From the NCBI RefSeq assembly GCF_002920575.1, contig NZ_PQSQ01000080.1:1-37737 (forward strand): a stretch of 37,737 bases of DNA. Reading direction: 5' to 3'. Under the pieces are notes generated by a model, which was not told where the DNA came from, searched no databases, and saw nothing but the letters and a program-made list of their open reading frames with translations. This document shows, piece by piece, positions 30,739-37,737 of the stretch (its first letter is position 1; every line of letters starts with the position of its first letter). A program made the position numbers and the translations under genes. The stretch comes from Streptomyces sp. Ru73 (GTDB taxonomy: Bacteria; Actinomycetota; Actinomycetes; Streptomycetales; Streptomycetaceae).

Positions 30739-30778
30739 TTGTTCTCAGGTAAGCCTCGGATAAGTTAGGCGCGCCTTA
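30739..30778 (+). promoter_or_regulatory. efeO promoter region with iron-box elements
   Basis: AGGTAAGCCT at 30747-30756 is identical to the core of the heme oxygenase iron box. Nearby GTTAGGCGCGCCTTAGT (about 30764-30780) holds the 10-bp palindrome AGGCGCGCCT flanked by TTAGG-like and CCTTAG arms. TTGTTC (30739-30744) and TAAGTT (30761-30766) are possible -35 and -10 boxes at 16 bases. The rest of the 30571-30849 gap has a GCATTGCCTG direct repeat (about 30658-30680) but no gene. Confidence 0.65.
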
Positions 30779-30849
30779 GTTGTACATCGACGCGCGCCGG
30801 ACACCGTCCCCCCATGGTCCGAGTGCCGTCCGAACCTGCTGGAGCCCGC

Positions 30850-31986
30850 ATGCGAGCCCTCCGCTCCTCGACCCTCGCCGCGATCACCGTGGCCGCCGCC
30901 CTCACCGCAGCCGGCTGTGCGGCGAAAGACGACGTGGCGGCTTCCGGGAAAGCCGGCGCCGTGCAGGTGACCGCGTCCGACGACGCGTGCAAGGTGTCGA
31001 AGAAGGAGCTCCCGGCCGGCCATGTGCGGCTCGCCGTCCAGAACAAGGGCAGCAAGGTCACCGAGGTCTACGTCTACGCGCCCGGCGACCGCATCGTCAC
31101 CGAACGGGAGAACATCGGCCCCGGCACCGGCGCCACCGTCACCGCCGAGGTGAAGGCCGGTGCGTACGAGATCGCCTGCAAGCCCGGCATGAAGGGCGAC
31201 GGCATCCGGCAGAAGATCACCGTGACCGGCAAGGGCGCCGCGGCCGAGCGGAACCCGAAGCTGGACGCGGCGGTGGCCGACTACCGCAAGTACGTGCAGC
31301 AGCAGGCCGACGAGACGCTGCCGAAGGCCAAGGAGTTCGCCGAGGCCGTCAAGAGCGGCGACCTGGAGGCCGCGAAGAAGGCGTACGCGCCCTCCCGCAT
31401 CGGCTGGGAGCGCACCGAGCCCGTCGCGGAGTCCTTCGGTGACATCGACCCCAAGGTCGACGTCCGCGAGGACGGCCTGGAGGACGGCCAGAAGTGGACC
31501 GGCTGGCACAAGCTGGAGCAGTCCCTGTGGAAGACCAAGAAGATCTCCGGGGACGACAAGAAGCTGGCCGACAAGCTGATCACCGACCTGAAGGACTGGC
31601 AGAAGCGGGTCGGCACGGCCGAGATCACCCCCACCAGCATGGCCAACGGCGCCAAGGAGCTGCTGGACGAGGTCTACACCGGCAAGGTCACCGGTGAGGA
31701 GGAGCGCTACAGCCACACCGACCTGGTCGACTTCCAGGCCAACGTCGAGGGCGCGCAGAAGGCGTACGAGCTGCTGAAGCCGGTCGCCAAGAAGAACGAC
31801 CCGGCGCTGGTCCGGGAGCTGGACAGGCAGTTCGAGGCGATCGGCAAGCAGCTGGACGACTACCGGAAGGGCGACGGCTTCGTCTCGTACGACACCGTCT
31901 CCAAGGGCGACCGCAAGGACCTGTCCGATGGCGTGAGCGCGCTGGCCGAGCCGCTGTCGAAGCTCGCCGCCGCCGTGGCCGAGTAG
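30850..31986 (+). CDS. efeO: EfeO, iron-uptake lipoprotein (cupredoxin plus M75 domain)
   Basis: The 378-residue protein has a lipoprotein signal ending LTAAGC (C23). A cupredoxin-like domain (about 35-127) includes C110 in YEIACKPGMKGDG. The M75/imelysin-like domain has GWHKLEQSLW, the HxxE iron motif H220/E223. EfeO binds and delivers iron to the EfeU permease on the cell surface. ATG 30850 is chosen because GGAG lies five bases upstream and gives a clean lipoprotein signal. The ATG 12 codons earlier would spoil it. It is the first gene of efeO-efeB-efeU, and its promoter region carries iron-box elements. Confidence 0.96.
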   Translation: MRALRSSTLAAITVAAALTAAGCAAKDDVAASGKAGAVQVTASDDACKVSKKELPAGHVRLAVQNKGSKVTEVYVYAPGDRIVTERENIGPGTGATVTAEVKAGAYEIACKPGMKGDGIRQKITVTGKGAAAERNPKLDAAVADYRKYVQQQADETLPKAKEFAEAVKSGDLEAAKKAYAPSRIGWERTEPVAESFGDIDPKVDVREDGLEDGQKWTGWHKLEQSLWKTKKISGDDKKLADKLITDLKDWQKRVGTAEITPTSMANGAKELLDEVYTGKVTGEEERYSHTDLVDFQANVEGAQKAYELLKPVAKKNDPALVRELDRQFEAIGKQLDDYRKGDGFVSYDTVSKGDRKDLSDGVSALAEPLSKLAAAVAE

Positions 31987-31996
31987 GAGAAGCCCC

Positions 31997-33298
31997 ATGG
32001 CAGCACTGGAATCCGAGGAGACCACCCGTACCACGGAGGGCGCGCGCGATGTTCCCGCGCGCGCCCCGTCCCGCCGCGCGCTGATCGGCTGGGGCGGCGC
32101 CGGGCTCGCGCTCGGCGCGGTCGCGGCCGGCGGCACGGCGGCGGCCCTGAACACCGGCGATGCCCCCGCGCCGGCCGCCGAGAGCGCCGTGCCCTTCCAC
32201 GGAGCCCACCAGGCCGGCATCGCCACCGCCGTCCAGGACCGGCTGCACTTCGCCGCTTTTGACGTCACCACCGACGACCGGCAGGCGCTGATCGACCTGC
32301 TCAAGGAGTGGACGGCCGCCGCCGCGCGGATGACGGCGGGGCGGCCGGTCGGCGACGGCGCGGTCGGCGGGCTCGCCGAGGCGCCGCCGGACGACACCGG
32401 CGAGGCGCTGGGCCTCCAGCCCTCCCGGCTCACCCTGACCTTCGGCATCGGCCCGACCCTCTTCGAGAAGGACGGCAAGGACCGGTTCGGCATCAAGGAC
32501 CGGCGGCCCGAGGCCCTGATCGACCTGCCGAAGTTCCCCGGCGACAACCTGGAGAAGGCCCGCAGCGGCGGCGACCTGTGCGTCCAGGCCTGTGCCGACG
32601 ACCCGCAGGTCGCCGTGCACGCGATCCGCAACCTCGCCCGCATCGGCTTCGGCAAGGTCGCGGTGCGCTGGTCGCAGCTGGGCTTCGGCAAGACCTCCTC
32701 CACGACGCCGGACGCGCACACGCCGCGCAACATGTTCGGCTTCAAGGACGGCACCCGGAACATCGCCGGCACGGACACCGCCGCGCTCGACAAGCACGTA
32801 TGGGTGGGGAAGAAGGACGACAAGGGGGCCGGGGCCTGGATGGCCGGCGGCTCGTACCTCGTCGCGCGCCGCATCCGCATGCACATCGAGACCTGGGACC
32901 GCACCTCGCTCCAGGAGCAGGAGGACGTCTTCGGCCGCAGCAAGGGCGAGGGCGCACCGGCGGGCCGGAAGCGGGAGTTCGACGCGCCGCACCTGAAGGC
33001 GATGCTGCCGACCGCACACGTACGGCTGGCGCACCCCGACTCCAACGGCGGCATCCGCATCCTGCGCCGCGGCTACTCCTTCACCGACGGCACGGACGGC
33101 CTGGGCCGGCTGGACGCGGGGCTGTTCTTCCTCGCCTACCAGCGGGACGTACGGGACGGCTTCGTGCCGCTGCAGAAGAACCTGGCGCGCCACGACGCGC
33201 TCAACGAATACATCCAGCACGTGGGTTCGGCCGTGTTCGCCGTCCCGCCGGGCGTCCGGGACACGGACGACTGGTGGGGCCGGACGCTGTTCGCCTGA
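31997..33298 (+). CDS. efeB: EfeB, Tat-exported DyP-type heme peroxidase
   Basis: The 433-residue protein has a twin-arginine signal SRRALIGWGGAGLALGAVAAGG (residues 25-46). The DyP signature GFKDGTRN is at 248-255 with distal D251, the likely proximal His is H341 in AHVRLAHP, and a distal Arg lies in ILRRGYSF near 357. EfeB oxidises ferrous iron or deferrates heme in reports from other bacteria; the latter is disputed. It is ten bases after efeO with an AGGAG site. Together with the iron-regulated heme oxygenase, it suggests attention to heme as an iron source. Confidence 0.96.
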   Translation: MAALESEETTRTTEGARDVPARAPSRRALIGWGGAGLALGAVAAGGTAAALNTGDAPAPAAESAVPFHGAHQAGIATAVQDRLHFAAFDVTTDDRQALIDLLKEWTAAAARMTAGRPVGDGAVGGLAEAPPDDTGEALGLQPSRLTLTFGIGPTLFEKDGKDRFGIKDRRPEALIDLPKFPGDNLEKARSGGDLCVQACADDPQVAVHAIRNLARIGFGKVAVRWSQLGFGKTSSTTPDAHTPRNMFGFKDGTRNIAGTDTAALDKHVWVGKKDDKGAGAWMAGGSYLVARRIRMHIETWDRTSLQEQEDVFGRSKGEGAPAGRKREFDAPHLKAMLPTAHVRLAHPDSNGGIRILRRGYSFTDGTDGLGRLDAGLFFLAYQRDVRDGFVPLQKNLARHDALNEYIQHVGSAVFAVPPGVRDTDDWWGRTLFA

Positions 33299-33324
33299 CA
33301 ATCGTTGGAAGAGAGGGAACCGAC

Positions 33325-34320
33325 GTGTTCGGCAACTATCTGATCGGCCTGCGCGAGGGGCTGGAAGCCAGCCTCGTCGTCTGCATCCTCATCGCCTACC
33401 TGGTCAAGACCGGCCGCCGCGACGCGCTCAAGCCCGTCTGGCTGGGCATCGCCGTCGCCGTCCTGCTCGCGCTCGGCTTCGGCTGCGCGCTCCAGTTCGG
33501 CTCGCAGACCCTGACGTTCGAGGCCCAGGAGGCGCTCGGCGGCTCGCTGTCCATCATCGCGGTGGGCCTCGTGACCTGGATGGTCTTCTGGATGCGGCGC
33601 ACCGCCCGGCACCTCAAGGCCGAGCTGCACGGCAAGCTGGACGCCGCGCTCGCCATGGGCACGGCGGCGCTCGTCCTCACCGCCTTCCTCGCGGTGGGCC
33701 GCGAGGGCCTGGAGACCGCGCTGTTCGTCTGGGCCGCCGTGCAGGCGAGTTCGGACGGTACGCCCAAGCCGCTGATCGGCGTGGTGCTCGGACTGCTCAC
33801 CGCGGTCCTGCTGGGCTGGCTGTTCTACCGCGGCGCGCTCAAGATCAACCTGGCCAAGTTCTTCACCTGGACCGGCGCGATGCTCGTCGTGGTCGCCGCC
33901 GGCGTGCTCGCGTACGGCTTCCACGACCTGCAGGAGGCCCGCTTCCTCCCGGGCCTGGGGAACAAGGCGTTCGACATCAGCGAGCAGATCCCCGCCGACA
34001 GCTGGTACGGCACGCTGCTCAAGGGCGTCTTCAACTTCCAGCCCGACCCCACGGTCGTCCAGGTCGTCGTCTGGTGCCTCTACTTGATCCCCACGCTCCT
34101 CGTCTTCTTCGCCCCCGGTAGGGTTGCGCCGAATCGAGCCACCCCGGCGGCCGCGGCGGCCGCCCCGGTCGCCCAGAAGGAGCCCGAGCCCCATGACACG
34201 CAGGTCGCCGTTCCGGGTGCCCGTCGCGATGATGACCGCGAGCGCGGCACTGCTGACGCTGAGCGGGTGCATGACGGTGCACGGCGAACGGGAGAAGATC
34301 CCGGCGCTGTCGAAGGCTGA
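33325..34320 (+). CDS. efeU: EfeU, FTR1-family iron permease, tail overlaps the next gene
   Basis: The 331-residue protein has seven hydrophobic helices and two REGLE iron-binding motifs, R10-E14 (LREGLEAS) and R126-E130 (GREGLET), as in yeast Ftr1 and E. coli EfeU. It imports iron from EfeO. The start is GTG 33325, with GAGAGG upstream. Helices end near residue 270, and the remaining 60 residues are Ala/Pro/Arg-rich and charged. From residue 289 on, the frame overlaps the lipoprotein gene by 128 bases in another frame, so the normal stop may have been lost through an indel, or the tail is unselected. Confidence 0.94.
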   Translation: MFGNYLIGLREGLEASLVVCILIAYLVKTGRRDALKPVWLGIAVAVLLALGFGCALQFGSQTLTFEAQEALGGSLSIIAVGLVTWMVFWMRRTARHLKAELHGKLDAALAMGTAALVLTAFLAVGREGLETALFVWAAVQASSDGTPKPLIGVVLGLLTAVLLGWLFYRGALKINLAKFFTWTGAMLVVVAAGVLAYGFHDLQEARFLPGLGNKAFDISEQIPADSWYGTLLKGVFNFQPDPTVVQVVVWCLYLIPTLLVFFAPGRVAPNRATPAAAAAAPVAQKEPEPHDTQVAVPGARRDDDRERGTADAERVHDGARRTGEDPGAVEG

Positions 34321-35167
34321 GGCCGGCAAGGTCCTGAAGCAGTTCGTCGCCGGGTACAACAAGGCCAACACGGGCCAGGACCCGGCGGCGACGTCGGCCT
34401 ACGAGACCGGGGCGCTGCAGGACATCGACGCGGCCGTCATCAAGACCGACCGCCGGATGGGCCGCGGCGGCGCCAACTTCCAGCCGCTGGTGCTGCGCGA
34501 CGCGCACTACACCATCCCCCGGCAGGCCGGCTGGCCGAAGTTCTTCGTCGCCGACGCGCTCCCCAACCGCAAGACCGACCGCTGGTTCCTGGCGTTCACC
34601 CGCAACGGCCCGCAGGAGAAGTGGAAGGCCGCCTACCTGCTGTCGCTGAAGGAGGACCAGGTACCGGAGTTCGCCACCGACGCCGACGGTTACGCGAAGG
34701 CCGTGCCGGCCGGCAAGGGAGCGGGCGGTCTGGTGGTGGACCCGGGCAAGCTGGGCACGGCGTACGCGAAGTACCTCATGACCGGCGAGGGCGAGACGTT
34801 CGCGCCCGGCCCGTACACCGACGGCCTGCGGCAGCAGCGTGCGGCCACGGCCAAGCAGCCCGGCAAGCGCATCCGGAGCATCGACCAGGCGTACGAGTTC
34901 CCGGCGATGGCCCTGCGCACCAAGGACGGCGGCGCGCTGGCCTTCTTCGCGACCAACCACTTCCAGAACAAGACGCTGTACGCCGGCAGCACGGTCAACA
35001 TCACCCCGGAGACCGAGGCGGTGCTGGACGGGCCGAAGAAGAAGACCAACAAGATGACCTACACGACCGTCTCCGAGCAGGTCGTGAAGGTGCCGGCCGC
35101 GAAGGACGGCGGCCGGGTGGCCTTCCTCAGCCGGCTGCCCCACCTGACGGCCGCCAAGGCCGGCTAG
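34193..35167 (+). CDS. Lipoprotein of unknown function downstream of efeU
   Basis: The 324-residue product has a lipoprotein signal with LTLSGC (C26). The exported part contains about 300 residues with aromatic, charge-rich blocks (FVAGYNKANTG, RDAHYTIPRQAGWPKFFVADALPNRKTDRWFLAFTR, WKAAYLLSLKEDQVPEFATD, SIDQAYEFPAMALRTKDGGALAFFATNHFQNKT). I do not recognise a family with known activity. Similar lipoproteins are annotated as hypothetical in streptomycetes. AAGGAG lies ten bases before ATG 34193. A TTG start at 34124 would destroy the signal. Its overlap with the efeU tail indicates the two are cotranscribed, so it may be a surface accessory of iron uptake. Confidence 0.88.
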   Translation: MTRRSPFRVPVAMMTASAALLTLSGCMTVHGEREKIPALSKAEAGKVLKQFVAGYNKANTGQDPAATSAYETGALQDIDAAVIKTDRRMGRGGANFQPLVLRDAHYTIPRQAGWPKFFVADALPNRKTDRWFLAFTRNGPQEKWKAAYLLSLKEDQVPEFATDADGYAKAVPAGKGAGGLVVDPGKLGTAYAKYLMTGEGETFAPGPYTDGLRQQRAATAKQPGKRIRSIDQAYEFPAMALRTKDGGALAFFATNHFQNKTLYAGSTVNITPETEAVLDGPKKKTNKMTYTTVSEQVVKVPAAKDGGRVAFLSRLPHLTAAKAG

Positions 35168-35186
35168 CGGGGCGACGGGCCGGCGG

Positions 35187-35927
35187 TCAGCGGCCGATCG
35201 GCCAGGCCGCCGACTCGTGCTCGTTCCCGTCGCCCGCGTACGCGGCACAGGCGTCGGTCAGCGCCTCCAGGAGGGACAGCGGGTCCGGCAGCGGACGCTC
35301 CGGGCCCCGCAGCCACGACACCGGCGGCTGGTCCCCGCCGAGCCGGGACGGCGGCAGCAGGACGTAGCTCCCGCGGCAGTGCCAGCGCAGGCCCGGGTGC
35401 TCGTCCATCGTCTCCGGATGGCAGTCCAGCTCGCAGGGCCACCACTCGTCCTCGTCGTCCGGGGTGCCACGGGTGGCGGTGAAGAAGAGCATCCGGCCCT
35501 CGCCGTACCCGGCGCCGCTCAGCGCGACCGGGCCGACCTCGACGCCCTCGGCCTCCAGCCGCTCCAGCGCGGCGCGCCCGGCGTCCAGCGGCACGTCCAG
35601 CACGTCGTGGGCGATGCCGGTGGCGGTGACGAAATTGGCCTGCGGATGTTTCCGCAGCCACTGCTGGACCTTCTCGCGGTCGGTCGTGGCGACGGTCTGC
35701 CAGCCGAAGGAGATGGGGTGGCGGCCCGGGGTGGGACAGCCGATGCGTTCACAGGAACAGCCGTAGCCGGAGGGGTGCGCCGCCGGGGCCAGCGGGAAAC
35801 CCGCTTCGGCCGCTGCCAGCAGCAGGTCCTCGCGGCCGCCGGCCGCGGATCCCGTGTCCGTATCGACGCCGTCCGAACCGCTCCTCGGCCGGCGCAGCCA
35901 CTGGGAGAACCTGCCCTTGCGTTCCAT
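35187..35927 (-). CDS. Bifunctional primase/polymerase-like (Prim-pol) protein, degenerate active site
   Basis: The 246-residue protein matches the actinobacterial group annotated as bifunctional DNA primase/polymerase N-terminal. It has YGCSCERIGCPTPGRHPISFGWQT (Cys 57, 59 and 64, and H70), ANFVTATGIAHDVLDVPLDAG (D108, D111, D115), GRMLFFTATRGTPDDEDEWWPCELDCHPE and RGSYVLLPPSRL. Prim-pol enzymes use a DxD or DxE acid pair. Here the second position is Pro (DVP), so polymerase activity is doubtful. The gene stands alone, with no helicase or plasmid genes nearby. ATG 35927 has AGGGG close upstream, and a 12-codon ORF ends just before it. Confidence 0.87.
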   Translation of the reverse strand: MERKGRFSQWLRRPRSGSDGVDTDTGSAAGGREDLLLAAAEAGFPLAPAAHPSGYGCSCERIGCPTPGRHPISFGWQTVATTDREKVQQWLRKHPQANFVTATGIAHDVLDVPLDAGRAALERLEAEGVEVGPVALSGAGYGEGRMLFFTATRGTPDDEDEWWPCELDCHPETMDEHPGLRWHCRGSYVLLPPSRLGGDQPPVSWLRGPERPLPDPLSLLEALTDACAAYAGDGNEHESAAWPIGR

Positions 35928-35935
35928 CTATCCCC

Positions 35936-35974
35936 TCACTTCGAGCGGTGGTCTGGGATCAATGCTGCCACCAT
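35936..35974 (-). CDS. Possible 12-codon upstream ORF before the Prim-pol-like gene
   Basis: ATG 35974 follows AGGAGGAGG almost directly and encodes MVAALIPDHRSK, ending at TGA 35936, whose TGA overlaps the GAGGGG ribosome site of the Prim-pol-like gene. It may be a translated leader controlling that gene, or a fortuitous frame. Spacing of the ribosome site is tight. Confidence 0.35.
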   Translation of the reverse strand: MVAALIPDHRSK

Positions 35975-36046
35975 CCTCCTCCTAGGGTGACCGGAGCGGG
36001 GATTCGGGGTGTACGGGACGGGTTGTACAGGGGGCGCATCGGGCGC

Positions 36047-36649
36047 TCAAGAGGGGCGCGGACGCAGGCCCGCGAGCGCCGTCTCCACAAGGGCGTCGGT
36101 GAAGGCGTACGTCAGCTCGCCGGTCCGCATCAGCCAGCGCTGTGAGAAAGGACTCAGTACCATCTCGGCCGCCAGCCGCAGGTCCACCCAGGACGCGATC
36201 TGCCCGGCCTCCTGGGCCGCCCGCAGCCGCGCCACGTAGGCCCGCAGGCCCGGCTCCAGCAGCCGCTCCACGAAGCGCGCCGAGAGCTGCTCGTCGGCGG
36301 CGCCCGCGGCGGCCAGCGCGCGGTACGGCGCCTGGAAGGCCGGGTCCCGGAACTCGTCCACCGTGGCCCGCAGCACGGCCTTCAGGTCGGCCGCGAGGTC
36401 GCCGGTGTCCGGCAGCCCGGCCGCGTACCCCTCGGTGTCCGCGTCCGCCGTGAACGCGTCCAGCAGCACCTCGGCCTTCGAGGGCCACCAGCGGTAGATC
36501 GTCTGCTTGCCGACCCCGGCCCGGGCGGCGATGCCCTCGATCGTGAGCCGGTGGTAGCCGACCTCGCCGACCAGCGCCAGGGCGGCGTCGAAGATCGCCT
36601 GCCGGGACCGCTCGCTGCGGCGCGCGGCGTCCGGGGCCCGCCGGGTCAC
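36047..36649 (-). CDS. TetR-family transcriptional regulator
   Basis: The 200-residue repressor has the N-terminal helix-turn-helix RQAIFDAALALVGEVGYHRLTIEGIAARAGVGKQTIYRWWPSKAEVLLDAF. An all-helical C-terminal half resembles the TetR_C_11-like ligand domain (DLKAVLRATVDEFRDPAFQAPYRALAAAGAADEQLSARFVERLLEPGL). GTG 36649 overlaps the stop of the Rsm22-like gene as GTGA, so the two are coupled. No efflux pump is adjacent. A 16-bp palindrome upstream of the methyltransferase gene is a candidate target. The ligand is unknown. Confidence 0.93.
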   Translation of the reverse strand: MTRRAPDAARRSERSRQAIFDAALALVGEVGYHRLTIEGIAARAGVGKQTIYRWWPSKAEVLLDAFTADADTEGYAAGLPDTGDLAADLKAVLRATVDEFRDPAFQAPYRALAAAGAADEQLSARFVERLLEPGLRAYVARLRAAQEAGQIASWVDLRLAAEMVLSPFSQRWLMRTGELTYAFTDALVETALAGLRPRPS

Positions 36650-37611
36650 GCCTGCTCCTCGCCCGGCACGGTGCCGCCCCAGGCGGCGTCCCGGGCCGCG
36701 CGGTAGACCGCGCCCTGCCGCTTGGTGACCGTGCGACGCGCCAGGCCGTCCTCGGCGCACACGTCCAGCAGCACCTGGCCCTTGCGCAGCTGCGGCTTGC
36801 GCACGATGCGGGCCGGGGCCGGGCCGGCCGGGACGCGGGTCGCCGCGACGTACGCGAACTTCTCGTCCTCGTACGGCAGCGAGCCGCCCTTCACCTGGCG
36901 GTGCAGGGACGAGCGGTTCACCCGGGCCGAGAAGTGGCACCAGTCCTCGCCCGGGACGATGGGGCAGGCCGCGCTGTGCGGACACGGCGCCACGACCCGC
37001 AGCCCCGCCGCCACCAGCTGCTCGCGGGCCGCACGGATGCGGGCGTAGCCGTCCGGGGTGCCCGGCTCGATCAGCACGGCCGTACGCGCGCGGGCCGCCG
37101 CCGCGACGACCGCCTCCCGGTCCGCGCCGGTCAGCTCGCCGAGCACGTACGAGACGGTGACCAGGTCGGTGTCCTCGGGCACGGCCAGGCCGGCGCCGAT
37201 CACCTGGCGCTGCCAGTGGGTGTCCAGCCGGTCCTCGCGCCCGGCCAGCTCCCGGCCGAGCGCGAGGGCCGGCTCGGCCCAGTCCCAGACGGTCGTCCGC
37301 AGCCCCGGCCAGACGTCGGCGGCGGCCCAGGCGGCGGCGCCGGTGCCGCCGCCGATGTCCAGGTGCGCGGCGGGCGCCCAGCCGGGCACCCGCGCCTCGC
37401 ACGCGGCCAGCGCGGACCGTACGGCCTCGAACGTCGCGGGCATCCGGTACGCGGCGTACGCGGCGACGTCCGCGCGGTCCCGCAGCACGGGCGCGTCGGT
37501 CGGCGTACGGCCCCGGTAATTGGCGATCAGCCGCTCGACGGCGGCGGTGGCCTGCTTCGCAGGCAGCCCGTCGAGCAGGCCGGCCAGGGCCCCGCGGAGT
37601 TCTTCGTGCAT
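36646..37611 (-). CDS. Rsm22-family methyltransferase-like protein
   Basis: The 321-residue protein has the SAM-binding motif HLDIGGGTG (residues 83-91) and GELTG in motif IV. A Cys-rich segment, CPHSAACPIVPGEDWCHFSAR, at 210-230 (Cys 210, 216, 225) is the hallmark of Rsm22, a family known from the mitochondrial small ribosomal subunit. A C-terminal RKPQLRKGQVLLDVC domain completes it. In bacteria the role, presumably linked to ribosome or iron-sulfur chemistry, is not defined. ATG 37611 follows TAGAAT by seven bases with no ribosome site, so leaderless expression is possible. Its stop overlaps the TetR start. Confidence 0.9.
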   Translation of the reverse strand: MHEELRGALAGLLDGLPAKQATAAVERLIANYRGRTPTDAPVLRDRADVAAYAAYRMPATFEAVRSALAACEARVPGWAPAAHLDIGGGTGAAAWAAADVWPGLRTTVWDWAEPALALGRELAGREDRLDTHWQRQVIGAGLAVPEDTDLVTVSYVLGELTGADREAVVAAAARARTAVLIEPGTPDGYARIRAAREQLVAAGLRVVAPCPHSAACPIVPGEDWCHFSARVNRSSLHRQVKGGSLPYEDEKFAYVAATRVPAGPAPARIVRKPQLRKGQVLLDVCAEDGLARRTVTKRQGAVYRAARDAAWGGTVPGEEQA

Positions 37612-37630
37612 TTGAGGAATTCTACGGGGG

Positions 37631-37646
37631 CGCGTGCCGGCACGCG
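37631..37646. promoter_or_regulatory. 16-bp perfect palindrome upstream of the Rsm22-like gene
   Basis: CGCGTGCCGGCACGCG covers the expected -35 region, with TAGAAT (37619-37624 on the minus strand) as the -10. The size and place suit a TetR-type operator, possibly for the regulator at the end of the same operon. The remaining 37647-37737 shows no gene. Confidence 0.5.
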
Positions 37647-37737
37647 GAGTTCGTCGTCGGGTGCCGGCGGCGGAGCGTGGCGTGCGACGGGGGCGGGGGC
37701 CGGTCCGTGCCGGGTGCGGCAGCGGGCCTCCGCGTGG

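Noticed and set aside
35187..35927. Prim-pol gene as a sign of an integrated plasmid or phage
   Set aside because: No integrase, helicase, attachment site or base-composition change is nearby, and the family occurs as a chromosomal gene in streptomycetes.

Overview
The window reads as chromosomal DNA from a Streptomyces-type actinomycete. GC content is very high and third codon positions are almost all G or C. There are twin-arginine signals, DmdR/IdeR-like iron boxes, a type A RNase P RNA and typical Streptomyces REP-like inverted repeats. I see no phage, transposase, CRISPR or tRNA. The content looks like core or semi-core genome rather than a recently acquired island, so most findings concern regulation, start codons and repeats.

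Layout. 1-4117 holds the 3' part of an SCPx-type thiolase, a DHA2-family exporter, an SDR oxidoreductase and a stand-alone gcvH. 4181-7806 (minus) is a four-gene operon: ABC ATPase, ABC-2 permease, DesK-like sensor kinase and NarL-like response regulator. 7807-11240 carries a palindrome matching the KstR consensus in front of a hot-dog/MaoC hydratase, a zinc alcohol dehydrogenase and an SDR of the HSD17B4 type. These look like parts of a beta-oxidation-like route, and the thiolase at the left edge would fit the same chemistry. 11372-13169 (minus) has a long unidentified protein and a 54-residue protein, ending in a very strong hairpin.

13418-16356 is a compact operon: Nif3-like protein, coiled-coil/zinc-ribbon protein with an apparent CTG start, and a bifunctional RNase HI/phosphatase. 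It converges on eda (KDPG aldolase) across a nested inverted repeat. yaaA (minus) and an RNB-domain ribonuclease (plus) follow, then a MerR regulator overlapping a membrane protein gene (minus), rnpB with its terminator, a small membrane protein (minus) and an SDR (minus). 23688-27891 has a Tat-exported PhoD phosphatase, a Bcr/CflA exporter and a serine hydrolase that again appears to start at CTG. A small 73-residue protein and map are divergent.

29111-35167 is an iron and heme region: heme oxygenase, then after a PhzF-like gene on the other strand, efeO-efeB-efeU and a lipoprotein gene. Both the heme oxygenase and efeO promoters carry the same iron-box core, so they are probably one iron-controlled regulon. 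A degenerate primase/polymerase-like gene with a short upstream ORF follows, then a TetR regulator overlapping an Rsm22-like methyltransferase gene at the right edge.

Two cross-cutting patterns stand out. First, two genes in unrelated operons seem to start with CTG overlapping the upstream TGA as CTGAACGC. Second, several genes end in short tandem duplications that include their own stop codon. All functional calls rest on reading the translated sequences and remembered family motifs. No database search was run.
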